From Caldimonas mangrovi (GTDB taxonomy: Bacteria > Pseudomonadota > Gammaproteobacteria > Burkholderiales > Burkholderiaceae_C), in contig NZ_JAMKFE010000002.1 in NCBI RefSeq assembly GCF_023721835.1, positions 248,001-312,000 on the forward strand: a stretch of DNA of 64,000 nt. Reading direction: 5' to 3'. The position numbers were made by a program, and so were the translations under genes. Shown piece by piece: positions 33,457 through 42,317 of this stretch. The first letter of the stretch is position 1; each line of letters begins with the position of its first letter. The notes beneath the pieces were generated by a model that was given only the letters and a program-made list of their open reading frames with translations, did not search any database and was not told where the DNA came from.

Positions 33457-33510
33457 ATGCAAAAACGCAGAATGATTCGGCATAAATATTGAATTGTCAT
33501 GCAAGAGCGC
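33457..33510. promoter_or_regulatory. AT-rich control region between LysR and DoxX genes
   Basis: The stretch holds a direct repeat (ATGCAAAAACGC at 33457-33468 and ATGCAAGAGCGC at 33499-33510) flanking an inverted repeat with ATTC/GAAT arms (33475-33494). The spacing fits a LysR binding region overlapping divergent promoters. Confidence 0.4.
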
Positions 33511-33563
33511 GGAACTTAAATTTCACTCCATGCCGGCACGTCCCGGCGCATCAACGACCGCCG

Positions 33564-33980
33564 ATGAACACTTCCATGCCCCTTCTGTTTCGTTCGCCAG
33601 GCCACGCCGCGCTGCTGTTGCGCGTCGCTCTCGGCGTCATGTGGATCACCCATGGCCTCGTGCTCAAGCTGATGACGTTCGGCATCGACGGCTTTGCCGG
33701 CTGGATGAGTTCACAAGGGCTGCCGTCGGTACTCGCCTGGCCCGTCGTGCTGGCCGAGATCGCCGGTGGCACAGCCATCGTGCTCGGCGTCCACGGCCGC
33801 TGGGTCTCGCTGGCGCTGCTGCCCATCCTGCTCGGCGCGACGCACATCCACGCCGGCAATGGCTGGGTGTTCACCAACCCGAACGGCGGCTGGGAGTACC
33901 CGGTCTTTCTCATCGTCGCATCGATCGCGCATTTCCTGCTCGGCGACGGCGTGCTGGCGCTGAAGCGTGAGCGCCTCTGA
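33564..33980 (+). CDS. DoxX family membrane protein
   Basis: A 138-residue protein with four predicted helices and the DoxX signature LLLRVALGVMWITHG at the N-terminus. DoxX-like proteins are inner-membrane proteins tied to quinone or thiol redox stress, but this member's function is unknown. A glutathione transferase gene follows after 24 bp. Confidence 0.85.
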   Translation: MNTSMPLLFRSPGHAALLLRVALGVMWITHGLVLKLMTFGIDGFAGWMSSQGLPSVLAWPVVLAEIAGGTAIVLGVHGRWVSLALLPILLGATHIHAGNGWVFTNPNGGWEYPVFLIVASIAHFLLGDGVLALKRERL

Positions 33981-34004
33981 TCCACCCACCTGCGAAAACC
34001 TGCC

Positions 34005-34661
34005 ATGACACTCGAACTCGTCAGCCACCACTTGTGCCCCTATGTGCAGCGCGCGGCGATCGCGCTGGCCGAGAAAGGCGTGCCGTTCAAGCGCACCACG
34101 ATCGATCTCGACGACAAGCCGGGCTGGTTCACCGAAATCTCGCCGCTGGGCAAGGTGCCGCTGCTGCGCGTCGACGGCGAGGTCATCTTCGAATCGGCCG
34201 TGATCCTCGAATACCTCGAAGAGACGCAGGCGCCCGCGCTGCACCCCGCCGACCCGCTGCAGCGGGCGCGTCACCGCGGCTGGATCGAGTTCGGCTCCAG
34301 CGTACTGGCAGACCTGTGGGGGTTCGAGACGGCACCCGACGATGCCGTGCTGAGCCAGAAGCGCGATGCGATGCGCGCGAAGTTCGAGCGCATCGAGCAG
34401 GTGCTCGGCGACGGCCCGTATTTCGACGGGCTGCGTTTCTCGCTCGTCGACGCGGTGTTCGGGCCGGTATTCCGGTACTGGGACGTGTTCGACGAGATCG
34501 CCGACTTCGGTGTGTTCGAGGGTCTGCCGAAGGTGCAGGCGTGGCGGCAGGCGCTGAGCGCGAGGCCGTCGGTGCGCGACGCCGTCGCGCCGGACTACCC
34601 AGAACGCCTCAGAGCCTTCCTGCGCCAGCGCGACGGCGCACTGGCAGCCAGGATGACCTGA
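34005..34661 (+). CDS. Glutathione S-transferase family protein
   Basis: A 218-residue GST with thioredoxin-like N-domain (SHHLCPYVQRAAIALAEKG, a Cys-Pro motif as in omega/beta-like classes; ISPLGKVPLL; FESAVILEYLEE) and helical C-domain. It lacks the SSCS motif of zeta-class maleylacetoacetate isomerase, so it is not the missing step of the homogentisate block. Detoxification in a LysR/DoxX/GST unit is likely. Confidence 0.9.
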   Translation: MTLELVSHHLCPYVQRAAIALAEKGVPFKRTTIDLDDKPGWFTEISPLGKVPLLRVDGEVIFESAVILEYLEETQAPALHPADPLQRARHRGWIEFGSSVLADLWGFETAPDDAVLSQKRDAMRAKFERIEQVLGDGPYFDGLRFSLVDAVFGPVFRYWDVFDEIADFGVFEGLPKVQAWRQALSARPSVRDAVAPDYPERLRAFLRQRDGALAARMT

Positions 34662-34666
34662 GCGGC

Positions 34667-36169
34667 TCAGAGATCGAACTTGATCCCCTGCGCCAGCGGC
34701 AGTTCGCGCGAATAGTTGATGGTGTTCGTCGCGCGCCGCATGTAGGCCTTCCACGCGTCCGAGCCCGACTCGCGGCCGCCGCCGGTTTCCTTCTCGCCGC
34801 CGAACGCGCCACCGATCTCGGCGCCGGACGTGCCGATGTTGACATTGGCGATGCCGCAGTCCGAGCCGCGCGCCGACAGGAAGGCTTCCGCCTCGCGCAG
34901 GTCGGTCGTGAAGATGGCCGATGACAGGCCCTGCGGCACGTCGTTGTGCAGCGCCAGTGCCTTGTCGAAGTCGGCGTAGTGCATCACATACAGGATGGGT
35001 GCGAAGGTTTCGCCGCGCACCCCCTCGGTCTGCGCCGGCATTTCCACCAGCGCCGGGCTGACGTACCAGGCCTCGGGGTGCCGATCGGCCAGCACCCGTT
35101 CGCCGCCGTGCACGCTGCCGCCTTCCGAGCGGGCCTGGTCGAGTGCGCGCTGCATGCCTTCATACGCGGCCTGGTCGATCAGCGGACCCATCAGCGTGCC
35201 GGTCTCCAGCGGGTCGCCGACGCGCACGCTCGCGTAGGCACGTTTCAGCCGGCCGACCAGCTCCACGTACACGCTCTCGTGCACGATCAGCCGGCGTGCG
35301 GTGGTGCAGCGCTGCCCGGCGGTGCCGACGGCTGCGAAAACGATGGCCCGTGTCGCGAGGTCCAGGTCCGCCGAGGGCGCGACGATGACGGCGTTGTTGC
35401 CGCCCAGCTCCAGCAGGCAGCGGCCGAAACGCTGTGCCACGCGCGGCCCGATCGCGCGGCCCATGCGCGTGCTGCCGGTGGCCGAGACCAACGCGACCCT
35501 CGGGTGGTCGGCCAGGGCGGCGCCCGCGTCGGCCAGGCCCACCACCACCTGAGACAGCTGCGCCAGTTCAGCGTCGCCATAGGCGCTACACGCACGTTCG
35601 AACAGCGACTGCACGGCGAGCGCGCACAACGGCGCCTTCTCGGACGGTTTCCACACGACGGCGTTGCCGCACACGAGCGCCAGGGCGGCGTTCCAGGCCC
35701 ACACCGCGACCGGGAAGTTGAACGCCGTGATCACGCCCACGACGCCCAGCGGGTGCCACGTCTCCATCATCCGGTGCCCCGGCCGCTCGGAGGCGATGGT
35801 CAGCCCGTGCAACTGACGCGACAGCCCGACCGCGAAGTCGCAGATGTCGATCATCTCCTGCACCTCGCCTTCGCCTTCCGCGGCAATCTTGCCGACTTCG
35901 AGCGAGACCAGCCAGCCCAGCTCGGCCTTGTGCCGGCGCAGCTCTTCGCCGAGCAGCCGCACCAGCTTGCCGCGGCGCGGCGCCGGCACGTCGCGCCAGC
36001 GCAAGAAGGCAGCCTGTGCACGTTCGACGGCGGCCGCCGTATCGGCCGCGCTCGCCTGCCGGAGCTGCCCCAGCAGGCGGCCGTCGATCGGAGAGCGGGT
36101 CGGGATCGGCCCGTCGGCATACGCGCTCTTCGGCACACCCAGGGCTTTCATCAGGTCGTCGAGGTTCAT
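34667..36169 (-). CDS. amaB: 2-aminoadipate-6-semialdehyde (piperideine-6-carboxylate) dehydrogenase
   Basis: A 500-residue aldehyde dehydrogenase of the ALDH7 (antiquitin) class: general base Glu254 in LLELGGNN, nucleophile Cys288 in GTAGQRCTTARRL, and the class-specific C-terminus FGGEKETGGGRESGSDAWK. The enzyme oxidises the semialdehyde formed from lysine to 2-aminoadipate with NAD+. The next gene upstream on the same strand encodes a lysine 6-dehydrogenase-like protein, which would make exactly that substrate. The stop lies 5 bp from the convergent GST gene. Confidence 0.88.
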   Translation of the reverse strand: MNLDDLMKALGVPKSAYADGPIPTRSPIDGRLLGQLRQASAADTAAAVERAQAAFLRWRDVPAPRRGKLVRLLGEELRRHKAELGWLVSLEVGKIAAEGEGEVQEMIDICDFAVGLSRQLHGLTIASERPGHRMMETWHPLGVVGVITAFNFPVAVWAWNAALALVCGNAVVWKPSEKAPLCALAVQSLFERACSAYGDAELAQLSQVVVGLADAGAALADHPRVALVSATGSTRMGRAIGPRVAQRFGRCLLELGGNNAVIVAPSADLDLATRAIVFAAVGTAGQRCTTARRLIVHESVYVELVGRLKRAYASVRVGDPLETGTLMGPLIDQAAYEGMQRALDQARSEGGSVHGGERVLADRHPEAWYVSPALVEMPAQTEGVRGETFAPILYVMHYADFDKALALHNDVPQGLSSAIFTTDLREAEAFLSARGSDCGIANVNIGTSGAEIGGAFGGEKETGGGRESGSDAWKAYMRRATNTINYSRELPLAQGIKFDL

Positions 36170-36265
36170 CTCTGTGCTCCAAACGGTTCAAGCGCCATCA
36201 CGGCGGCACGACAGCATTCCATGCCGGCGACCGCCGCGCAGCCGGGCCCGCCGGTCCGCGGGTGG

Positions 36266-36305
36266 TGCCTTCTTGAAGGGGGCGCGCGAAGCGCGCAGGG
36301 GGTGG
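36266..36305. repeat. REP-like palindromic element
   Basis: A GC-rich element in the 140-bp gap between the two lysine genes: a CTTCTTGAAGGGGG head, then the palindrome GCGCGCGAAGCGCGC and a GGGGGTGG tail. Elements of this form are common between genes in Burkholderiales. It may act as a transcription attenuator between the two genes. Confidence 0.5.
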
Positions 36306-36309
36306 TCCA

Positions 36310-37404
36310 TCACGATATGGATTCGATCTGGCGCGACTGCTGGTACGCCTGGCCGAACCGGTTGGCCAGGAAGGTCGGCAGGTCGATCTGCTCCTGGCGG
36401 ATGAATCCGCGTGTCGGCAGCTTACCCTCGCGGAACAAGTCGACGGCGGCGCAGATGCCGGCCGCCGTGGTGATCTGGATTGCGCTCAGCGGCGTTTCGC
36501 CATGGCGGTCCGCGAAGATCTTGCGCGCGAACACCTCTTGCACCAGGTGCCCGCGCCGCAGGCCGCTGACGGTGACGAACACCAGCACCACGTCCTGCAT
36601 CGTCGCGGGCACGCTCTTGCGCAGCATGTGCTTCAGCGTGCCGGGGTCGGACCGGAGCTGCAATTCCTCGAGCAGGAACTTCATCAAGGCGCCGTGGCCG
36701 GGGTAGCGCACCGACTTGTAGTCGAGCGAGCGGACCCTGCCTTCCAGCGTCTCGCACAAGGTGCCGAGGCCGCCGGACGTGTTGAAGGCTTCGTACTCGA
36801 CGCCATCGAGGGAGAAGTGCTCCAGGCCTTCGAGCGGCAGCAACTCGATGCGCTCGCCGTCGTGGATGGCCTCGCAAGGGTGGCAGTACTCGTTGATCAA
36901 CCCGTCGACGCTCCAGGTGAGGTTGTACTTCAGGCTGTTGGTCGGAAAGGCGGGCAGGGCGCCCACGCGCATTTTCACGTCATGCAGCACGTCGAAGTCG
37001 CGCGCGAGATGGTGCGCGACGATACCGATGAAGCCGGGAGCCAGCCCGCATTGCGGCATGAAGGCGTTGGGTGCGCTGTCGGCCAGGCGCTTGATGGCCT
37101 GGGTCGCAGCCACGTCTTCGGTCAGGTCGAAGTAGTGACAACCCACCTCGCGTGCCTGTGTCGCGACGCCGATCGCAAGATGGTAGGGCAGCGCGTTGAC
37201 GACCGTCGTGTGCCCGCGCATTACGGCACCCAGACGGCTCGGGTGTTCGGTGTCGGCGACGACGGTCGAGACCGCGTCGGTCGCCAGGCCGTCGAGCGCC
37301 GCTTCGTTCTTGTCGACCAGCGTTACCTGGTAATCGCCGCTTTCGCCGAGCAGCCGGGCAATGGTGCGGCCGATGTGGCCGGCACCGAGCAATACGACGC
37401 GCAT
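36310..37404 (-). CDS. Lysine 6-dehydrogenase-like (saccharopine dehydrogenase family) protein
   Basis: A 364-residue protein with an N-terminal Rossmann fold (MRVVLLGAGHIGRTIARLL) and the saccharopine-dehydrogenase C-terminal domain (CGLAPGFIGIVAHHL, TWSVDGLINEYCHPCEAI). It matches lysine 6-dehydrogenases, which deaminate the epsilon carbon of lysine to piperideine-6-carboxylate, better than saccharopine reductases in length and order. With the ALDH7 gene downstream it would form a two-step lysine to aminoadipate route. ATG at 37404 fits the family; the longer upstream frame does not. An Lrp regulator is divergent. Confidence 0.82.
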   Translation of the reverse strand: MRVVLLGAGHIGRTIARLLGESGDYQVTLVDKNEAALDGLATDAVSTVVADTEHPSRLGAVMRGHTTVVNALPYHLAIGVATQAREVGCHYFDLTEDVAATQAIKRLADSAPNAFMPQCGLAPGFIGIVAHHLARDFDVLHDVKMRVGALPAFPTNSLKYNLTWSVDGLINEYCHPCEAIHDGERIELLPLEGLEHFSLDGVEYEAFNTSGGLGTLCETLEGRVRSLDYKSVRYPGHGALMKFLLEELQLRSDPGTLKHMLRKSVPATMQDVVLVFVTVSGLRRGHLVQEVFARKIFADRHGETPLSAIQITTAAGICAAVDLFREGKLPTRGFIRQEQIDLPTFLANRFGQAYQQSRQIESIS

Positions 37405-37467
37405 GGGGGTCTCCTCTGGGTGGAATATGAGGAGCAGTCTAGGCAGTGATGTTGCCGGAAGATAGCG

Positions 37468-37519
37468 CGATATCGTCAAAAAGGATCGGTGCTTCGTCGA
37501 ATCGGCGACAATTGTTGCC
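37468..37519. promoter_or_regulatory. Palindromic sites between the lysine-dehydrogenase and Lrp genes
   Basis: Two palindromes lie in the 133-bp divergent region: CGATATCG (37468-37475) and GGCGACAATTGTTGCC (37504-37519, 14 of 16 symmetric). They are good candidates for binding the Lrp protein encoded at 37538. Confidence 0.45.
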
Positions 37520-37537
37520 ACATCGTCAGGAGAACCG

Positions 37538-37978
37538 ATGAAGGCAATCGATTCGCTGGACCGCAGCCTGATCGTGCTGCTGCAGGCCAACGCGCGTGAG
37601 AACGCCGCCAACCTCGCCCGCAAGTTGGGCGTGGCCCGCACGACGGTGCTGGCGCGCCTGGCCCGGCTCGAGGCCCAGGGGGTCATCGTCGGCTACACGG
37701 TGCGGCTGGCGCGGGATGCGCAGGGGGCAGCGCTGCAGGCGTATGTCGGCATCACGGTGCAGCCGAAGTCCGGGCGCGACGTCACTCGGCGGCTGTCGAG
37801 CATGCCCGAGGTGCAGCAGCTGTGCGCGGTGAGCGGCGAATACGACTATGTCGCGTGGCTGCGTGCCGAGACGCCGGAACGGCTGGATGCGTTGCTCGAC
37901 GAGATCGGCGAGGTCGAGGGCGTCGTGAAGACGACCACATCCATCGTGCTCGCAAAGCGCATCGACCGCCTCGCGTAG
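37538..37978 (+). CDS. Lrp/AsnC family regulator, probably of lysine catabolism
   Basis: A 146-residue Lrp/AsnC protein: helix-turn-helix in residues ~5-60 (LDRSLIVLLQANARENAANL, VARTTVLARLARLEAQGVI) and RAM domain with SGEYDYVAWLRA. It is divergent from the lysine dehydrogenase/ALDH7 genes with palindromes between, so lysine-dependent control of that pair is likely. Confidence 0.88.
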   Translation: MKAIDSLDRSLIVLLQANARENAANLARKLGVARTTVLARLARLEAQGVIVGYTVRLARDAQGAALQAYVGITVQPKSGRDVTRRLSSMPEVQQLCAVSGEYDYVAWLRAETPERLDALLDEIGEVEGVVKTTTSIVLAKRIDRLA

Positions 37979-37985
37979 TGCGGCC

Positions 37986-38456
37986 CTAGTCCACCGGCAG
38001 CGGCGCGCTCGGCTTGATCTCTTCCATGCAGATCATCGAGCGCACGTCGTCGACGCCGGTCACCTGCATCAGCCGGTCGGTCAGGAACTGCGACAGCGAC
38101 TTCAGGTCGCGCGCCACCACCTTCAGCAGGTAGTCGTGGTCGCCCGAGATGCAATGGCACTCGATGATCTCGGGGAAGGAGCGCAGGATCTGTTCGAGCT
38201 CGCGCACGCGGCCGAACTGCTCGCGGTCGATGTTGAGGTTCACATACGCCATCACGCCGTAGCCGAGCGATTCCCGGTCCACGTGGGCGGCGTAGCCCCG
38301 GATCACGCCGCGCTCTTCCAGGGCGCGCACCCGGCGCAGGCACTGCGGCGCCGACAGGTGCACCCGCTGCGCCAGTTCCACATTCGAAGCGCGACCGTCT
38401 TCCTGCAGCACTTTCAGGATCCGGCGGTCGATGGCATCCAGGTGTGCGCCAGCCAT
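37986..38456 (-). CDS. Lrp/AsnC family regulator, next to ornithine aminotransferase
   Basis: A 156-residue Lrp/AsnC protein with LDAIDRRILKVLQEDGR at the N-terminus and SGDHDYLLKVVARDLKS in the RAM domain. It is convergent with the other Lrp gene (7 bp apart) and divergent from an ornithine aminotransferase gene, which it probably controls. The 137-bp divergent region holds an AT-rich patch with two TGCAAA motifs about two helical turns apart near 38505-38530. Confidence 0.88.
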   Translation of the reverse strand: MAGAHLDAIDRRILKVLQEDGRASNVELAQRVHLSAPQCLRRVRALEERGVIRGYAAHVDRESLGYGVMAYVNLNIDREQFGRVRELEQILRSFPEIIECHCISGDHDYLLKVVARDLKSLSQFLTDRLMQVTGVDDVRSMICMEEIKPSAPLPVD

Positions 38457-38593
38457 CGCGGGCCCTCCTATCACGCAAGAAAATTTCGTGTTCGATGCTA
38501 GATGCAAAAGAAATGGAGTGCAAATTTCCCCGCGAGGCGCCTAGAGTGGTGGCTTCAGCCACTGCTTCGCTGCACACCAGGGACTGCACAGCC

Positions 38594-39829
38594 ATGAGCC
38601 AGACGACTCCCTCCCGGGCACCAGCCCTCGAAGACCGCTACGGCGCCCACAACTACGCGCCGCTGCCCGTCGTGCTGACGCGCGGCGAGGGCGTCCACCT
38701 GTGGGACGAGCAAGGGCGGCGCTACCTGGACATGATGTCCGCCTACTCGGCCGTCAGCTTCGGCCACAGCCATCCCGAGCTCGTGGCCGCGCTGACGCAG
38801 CAGGCACAGAGGCTGGCGATCGCCTCGCGCGCCTTCCACACCGACCGGCTCGGCCCCTTCCTCGAAAAGCTGTGCCGCATGACCGGCCTGGACCGTGCGC
38901 TGCCGATGAACACCGGCGCCGAAGCGGTCGAGACGGCGATCAAGGCCGCACGCAAGTGGGGCTACAAGGTCAAGGGGGTGCCGGAAGGCCAGGCGCAGAT
39001 CATCGTGCCGGCAGGCAACTTCGCCGGGCGCACGACCACCATCGTCGGTTTTTCCAGCGAGGCCCAGTACCGCGACGGCTTCGGCCCCTTCGCGCCGGGC
39101 TTCGTGCACGTGCCCTATGGCGACATCGCAGCGCTCGAACGCGCGATCACGCCCGACACCGTGGCCTTTTTCCTCGAGCCGATCCAGGGCGAGGCCGGCA
39201 TCGTCGTGCCGCCCGAGGGCTACCTGCGTGCCGCGCGCGAGCTGTGCACGCGCCACCACGTGCTGCTGATCTGCGACGAGGTGCAGACGGGGCTGGGGCG
39301 CACCGGCCGCCTGCTGGCCTGCCAGCACGAAGGCGTGACACCGGACGGCATCACGCTCGGCAAGGCGCTGGGCGGTGGCCTGCTGCCGGTGTCCGCCTTC
39401 GTGGCGCGCGAAGACGTGATGGCGGTGTTCACGCCCGGCGACCATGGCAGCACCTTCGGTGGCAACCCGCTGGCGGCTGCCGTCGGTCTGGCGGCGCTCG
39501 AGCTGCTGGAGCGCGAACGGCTTGCGGAAGGCGCCGACGAACTGGGCCGCCACCTGCGCCAGCGCCTGTTCGCGCTGAAGCACCCGGCCGTCACCGAGGT
39601 GCGCGGCAAGGGCTTGCTGGTGGGCGTGGAGATCGACCCTGGCTTCGCATCTGCGCGCGAGGTCTGCATGCGCCTGATGCACGAAGGCGTGCTGAGCAAG
39701 GACACGCACGACACGGTGGTGCGCCTCGCGCCGCCGTTGGTGGTCACGCGTGCGCAGCTCGACGAAGCGGTCGACGCGCTGCAGCGCGTGCTGCGCTCGC
39801 TCGAGCAGCCGTCGCGCCTGGCGGCCTGA
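38594..39829 (+). CDS. rocD: Ornithine--oxo-acid aminotransferase
   Basis: A 411-residue class III PLP aminotransferase. Typical ornithine aminotransferase segments are YGAHNYAPLPVVLTRGEGV, MNTGAEAVETAIKAARKWGY and the PLP-lysine region TLGKALGGGLLPVSA. It converts ornithine and 2-oxoglutarate to glutamate semialdehyde and glutamate in arginine/ornithine breakdown. Given the neighbouring lysine genes, an epsilon-amino acid could be an extra substrate, but the family match to RocD is good. ATG at 38594 follows the conserved N-terminus. Confidence 0.92.
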   Translation: MSQTTPSRAPALEDRYGAHNYAPLPVVLTRGEGVHLWDEQGRRYLDMMSAYSAVSFGHSHPELVAALTQQAQRLAIASRAFHTDRLGPFLEKLCRMTGLDRALPMNTGAEAVETAIKAARKWGYKVKGVPEGQAQIIVPAGNFAGRTTTIVGFSSEAQYRDGFGPFAPGFVHVPYGDIAALERAITPDTVAFFLEPIQGEAGIVVPPEGYLRAARELCTRHHVLLICDEVQTGLGRTGRLLACQHEGVTPDGITLGKALGGGLLPVSAFVAREDVMAVFTPGDHGSTFGGNPLAAAVGLAALELLERERLAEGADELGRHLRQRLFALKHPAVTEVRGKGLLVGVEIDPGFASAREVCMRLMHEGVLSKDTHDTVVRLAPPLVVTRAQLDEAVDALQRVLRSLEQPSRLAA

Positions 39830-39839
39830 ACCCGGCCGC

Positions 39840-40298
39840 CTATCGGGGCAGCGCCGGCGGCAGCAGCCGGTCCAGCTTGTCCTCGACTTCGCCGATGTGC
39901 GCGGCCAGCACGTTGTTCGATTCGTCGAGGCTGCGTCGCAGCTGCCCCTCCATCGCGTCGAGCCGTGTGCGCAGCGCGGCCATCTCGGTTTCCAGCAAGC
40001 CGCGCAATTCGGTCAGGCGCGAGGCTTCGGCCTTCTCGGCCAACTGCATCTGCTGCTGCACGCTCTGACCGAAGCGTCGCGCGTCGACGAGTCGCTGCGC
40101 CTGCATGGCCGTCACGTAGACGAAAAACACCACCGCCTCCAGCGCGAGCAGCGCCAGCAGGATCACGCCCAGCGGCGCCTGCACGTTCCCGACGACCAGC
40201 GACAGCTCGGTCGGTGCGGTGAAGGCCGCCCAGTTGACGGCGGCAAACAGCGCGACCAGCGCCAGGGTGGCGAGCACCAGCAGGGTGCGCAAGGGCAT
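39840..40298 (-). CDS. LapA-like membrane protein with coiled coil
   Basis: A 152-residue protein with two N-terminal helices (residues ~3-25 and ~40-65, LapA/DUF1049-like topology) followed by a charged helical region (residues ~70-145) that should form a coiled coil facing the cytoplasm. No enzymatic motif. It is convergent with the ornithine aminotransferase gene and lies 61 bp after the SulP gene stop on the same strand. Confidence 0.7.
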   Translation of the reverse strand: MPLRTLLVLATLALVALFAAVNWAAFTAPTELSLVVGNVQAPLGVILLALLALEAVVFFVYVTAMQAQRLVDARRFGQSVQQQMQLAEKAEASRLTELRGLLETEMAALRTRLDAMEGQLRRSLDESNNVLAAHIGEVEDKLDRLLPPALPR

Positions 40299-40359
40299 GT
40301 CGTTCTCCTTGGGTGGTAAGCGATGCCCGGATGATGGCAGCGCCCGGGCAACGCGGGCG

Positions 40360-42207
40360 TTACGGCGGTTGCAGGGCGTCGACGGCCGGGTCCTTCTTTT
40401 CTTCGGGCGGCGTGGGCGTGTAGGGCGCGTCCTTGCATTCCCAGAACACCCGCGCGCGGCACGATGCGCACAGCCGCGGGTCGAGCCGTTTGAAGATCGC
40501 CTCGATCGCGGTGCGCTTGTCGGGGAAGATGTGGTCGCGCCCGAGCAGCTCGATGAAGCCGGTCTTCTCCCACATTTCCAGCACCTGCGGCCGTGGGCGG
40601 TGGAAGTAGAGGTCGCCGCCCATCGCGCGCCGCGCCATCAGCTCGGCCTGCCACAGCTCGGCACCCGCCAGGTCGATGAAATTCATGCTCTTGGCCATCA
40701 CGAGCAGGTGGCGCGCGGCGTCGGGAGCGGCGCGCAGCTCGTGCAGGCGATCGGCCACGTGTTGGACGGCGCCGAAGTAGACCGAGCCTTCCATGCGCAG
40801 CAGCTTCAGCTGCGGGCACTCGGGCAGCGCGTTCGGCGTGTCGCTGACGACGACGAAGTGCCGCTCGGGCGACATGCTGTCGAAGCCCATCGGTCGCATC
40901 GCCGGCTTGGCCGTGCGGTACAGGTAGCTCACGAGCGACAGGATGGTGCCGAGCAGGATCGCCATCTCGAGCCGGATCGCCACGGTGGCCACCATCGTGG
41001 CCGCTGCAATGCCGAACTCGGTGCGGTTCAGCTGCGACAGCCGCCGCCAGCGCGGCACGTCGAGCAGCTTCCAGGCGACCAACACCAGCAGTCCTGCGAT
41101 CGCCGGGAACGGTATCAGCGCCAGGGCCTGGGCGGTCGATGCGACCAGCGCGAGCAGCAGCGCGGCGGAAAAAACTGCCGCCAGCGGCGTGCGTGCGCCG
41201 GCTTCCAGGTTGGGCATCGAGCGATTCAACGAGCCGCACGACACATACGACGAGAAAAAGCCGCCGACAATGTTCGACAGCCCCTGGCCGAGGAACTCGC
41301 GGTTCGCGTCGATGCGCTGGCCGGAACGGGCGGCCACTGCCTTCGCGATCGAGATCGACTGCCCGAGTGCAACGATGGTCAAGGCGAAGGCCAGCCCCAG
41401 CAGGTCGGGCACGGTTTCCCAATCGATACGCGGCACATGGAAAGGCGGCCAAGCCGACGGCAGCACGCCGAGCGTGCGCACTGCCCACTCGCCGCCGCGG
41501 TCGTTCACGCTGACGGCGACAAGGGTACCTGCCGCCAGCCCGATCAGCATGTAGGGCCAGTGGCGCTTGAAGTGCCGCACGGCGAGCGCTGCGGCGAGCG
41601 TCACCATGCCGACCAGCACGGCGCCCGGATGGGCCTCGGCCGCGTGCGCGACGACGTATTGCAGCACGGCGCCAGCACTGATGCCGGCATCGGGGCCGAA
41701 GCCCAGGAAGTCTTTCAACGCATGCACCGCGATCAGGATCGCCGCGCCGCTGGTGAAGCCGAGCAATGCCGCCGGCGAGATGAAGTTGGCGATGGATCCC
41801 AGCCGCAGGCCGCCGATCAGCAACTGCATCACGCCGACCATCACGGTGATCACGAGCGCGAGTTCGATGTAGGGCGCGCTGCCGGCCAGAGCAAGCGGCG
41901 ACAGCATCGCGAACAGCGCCAGCGAGTTGGCGTTGGTGGGGCCGGAGACGACATGCCAGCTCGAGCCGAACAGCGCAGCGACGATGCAGGGGACGATGGC
42001 CGCGTAGAGCCCGTGCTGCGGCGGCAGGCCGGCCAGCGTCGCGAAGGCGATGCCCTGCGGCAGCACAAGCACCGCGCCCAGCAGGCCGGCCAGCAGGTCG
42101 GCGCGCAGCGTGGCCGGCGAGACGAAGCGCACCCAGGCGCCGAACAGGCGAGGGACCACGGGCAATGGACGCGAGGAAGAAGTCATCGAAGTGAGGGGTG
42201 CACGCAT
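40360..42207 (-). CDS. SulP family anion transporter with STAS domain
   Basis: A 615-residue SLC26/SulP transporter: about 12-14 helices in residues 20-430 (signature PQGIAFATLAGLPPQHGLYAAIVPCIVAA in part; SGPTNANS), then a cytoplasmic STAS domain from ~455 to 560 (LLVMAKSMNFIDLAGAELW). Members carry sulfate, bicarbonate or other anions. After the STAS domain is a short cysteine-bearing tail, CASCRARVFWECKDAPY, not typical of E. coli-type SulP. Sulfate or bicarbonate specificity cannot be read from the sequence. Confidence 0.9.
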   Translation of the reverse strand: MRAPLTSMTSSSRPLPVVPRLFGAWVRFVSPATLRADLLAGLLGAVLVLPQGIAFATLAGLPPQHGLYAAIVPCIVAALFGSSWHVVSGPTNANSLALFAMLSPLALAGSAPYIELALVITVMVGVMQLLIGGLRLGSIANFISPAALLGFTSGAAILIAVHALKDFLGFGPDAGISAGAVLQYVVAHAAEAHPGAVLVGMVTLAAALAVRHFKRHWPYMLIGLAAGTLVAVSVNDRGGEWAVRTLGVLPSAWPPFHVPRIDWETVPDLLGLAFALTIVALGQSISIAKAVAARSGQRIDANREFLGQGLSNIVGGFFSSYVSCGSLNRSMPNLEAGARTPLAAVFSAALLLALVASTAQALALIPFPAIAGLLVLVAWKLLDVPRWRRLSQLNRTEFGIAAATMVATVAIRLEMAILLGTILSLVSYLYRTAKPAMRPMGFDSMSPERHFVVVSDTPNALPECPQLKLLRMEGSVYFGAVQHVADRLHELRAAPDAARHLLVMAKSMNFIDLAGAELWQAELMARRAMGGDLYFHRPRPQVLEMWEKTGFIELLGRDHIFPDKRTAIEAIFKRLDPRLCASCRARVFWECKDAPYTPTPPEEKKDPAVDALQPP

Positions 42208-42317
42208 GATAGGGCCACCCCATCATGCCGCCTCGCTTGTATGCTGTGCACCTTTGCACCGGCCGGGACGCCGCCATTCAAGAGCGCAGGCCCCGCCATG
42301 TCCTGGTTGAGGGAGTC

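Noticed and set aside
34005-34661. The glutathione transferase as the missing maleylacetoacetate isomerase
   Set aside because: It lacks the SSCS active-site motif of zeta-class enzymes and is about 16 kb away from fahA in a LysR/DoxX unit.
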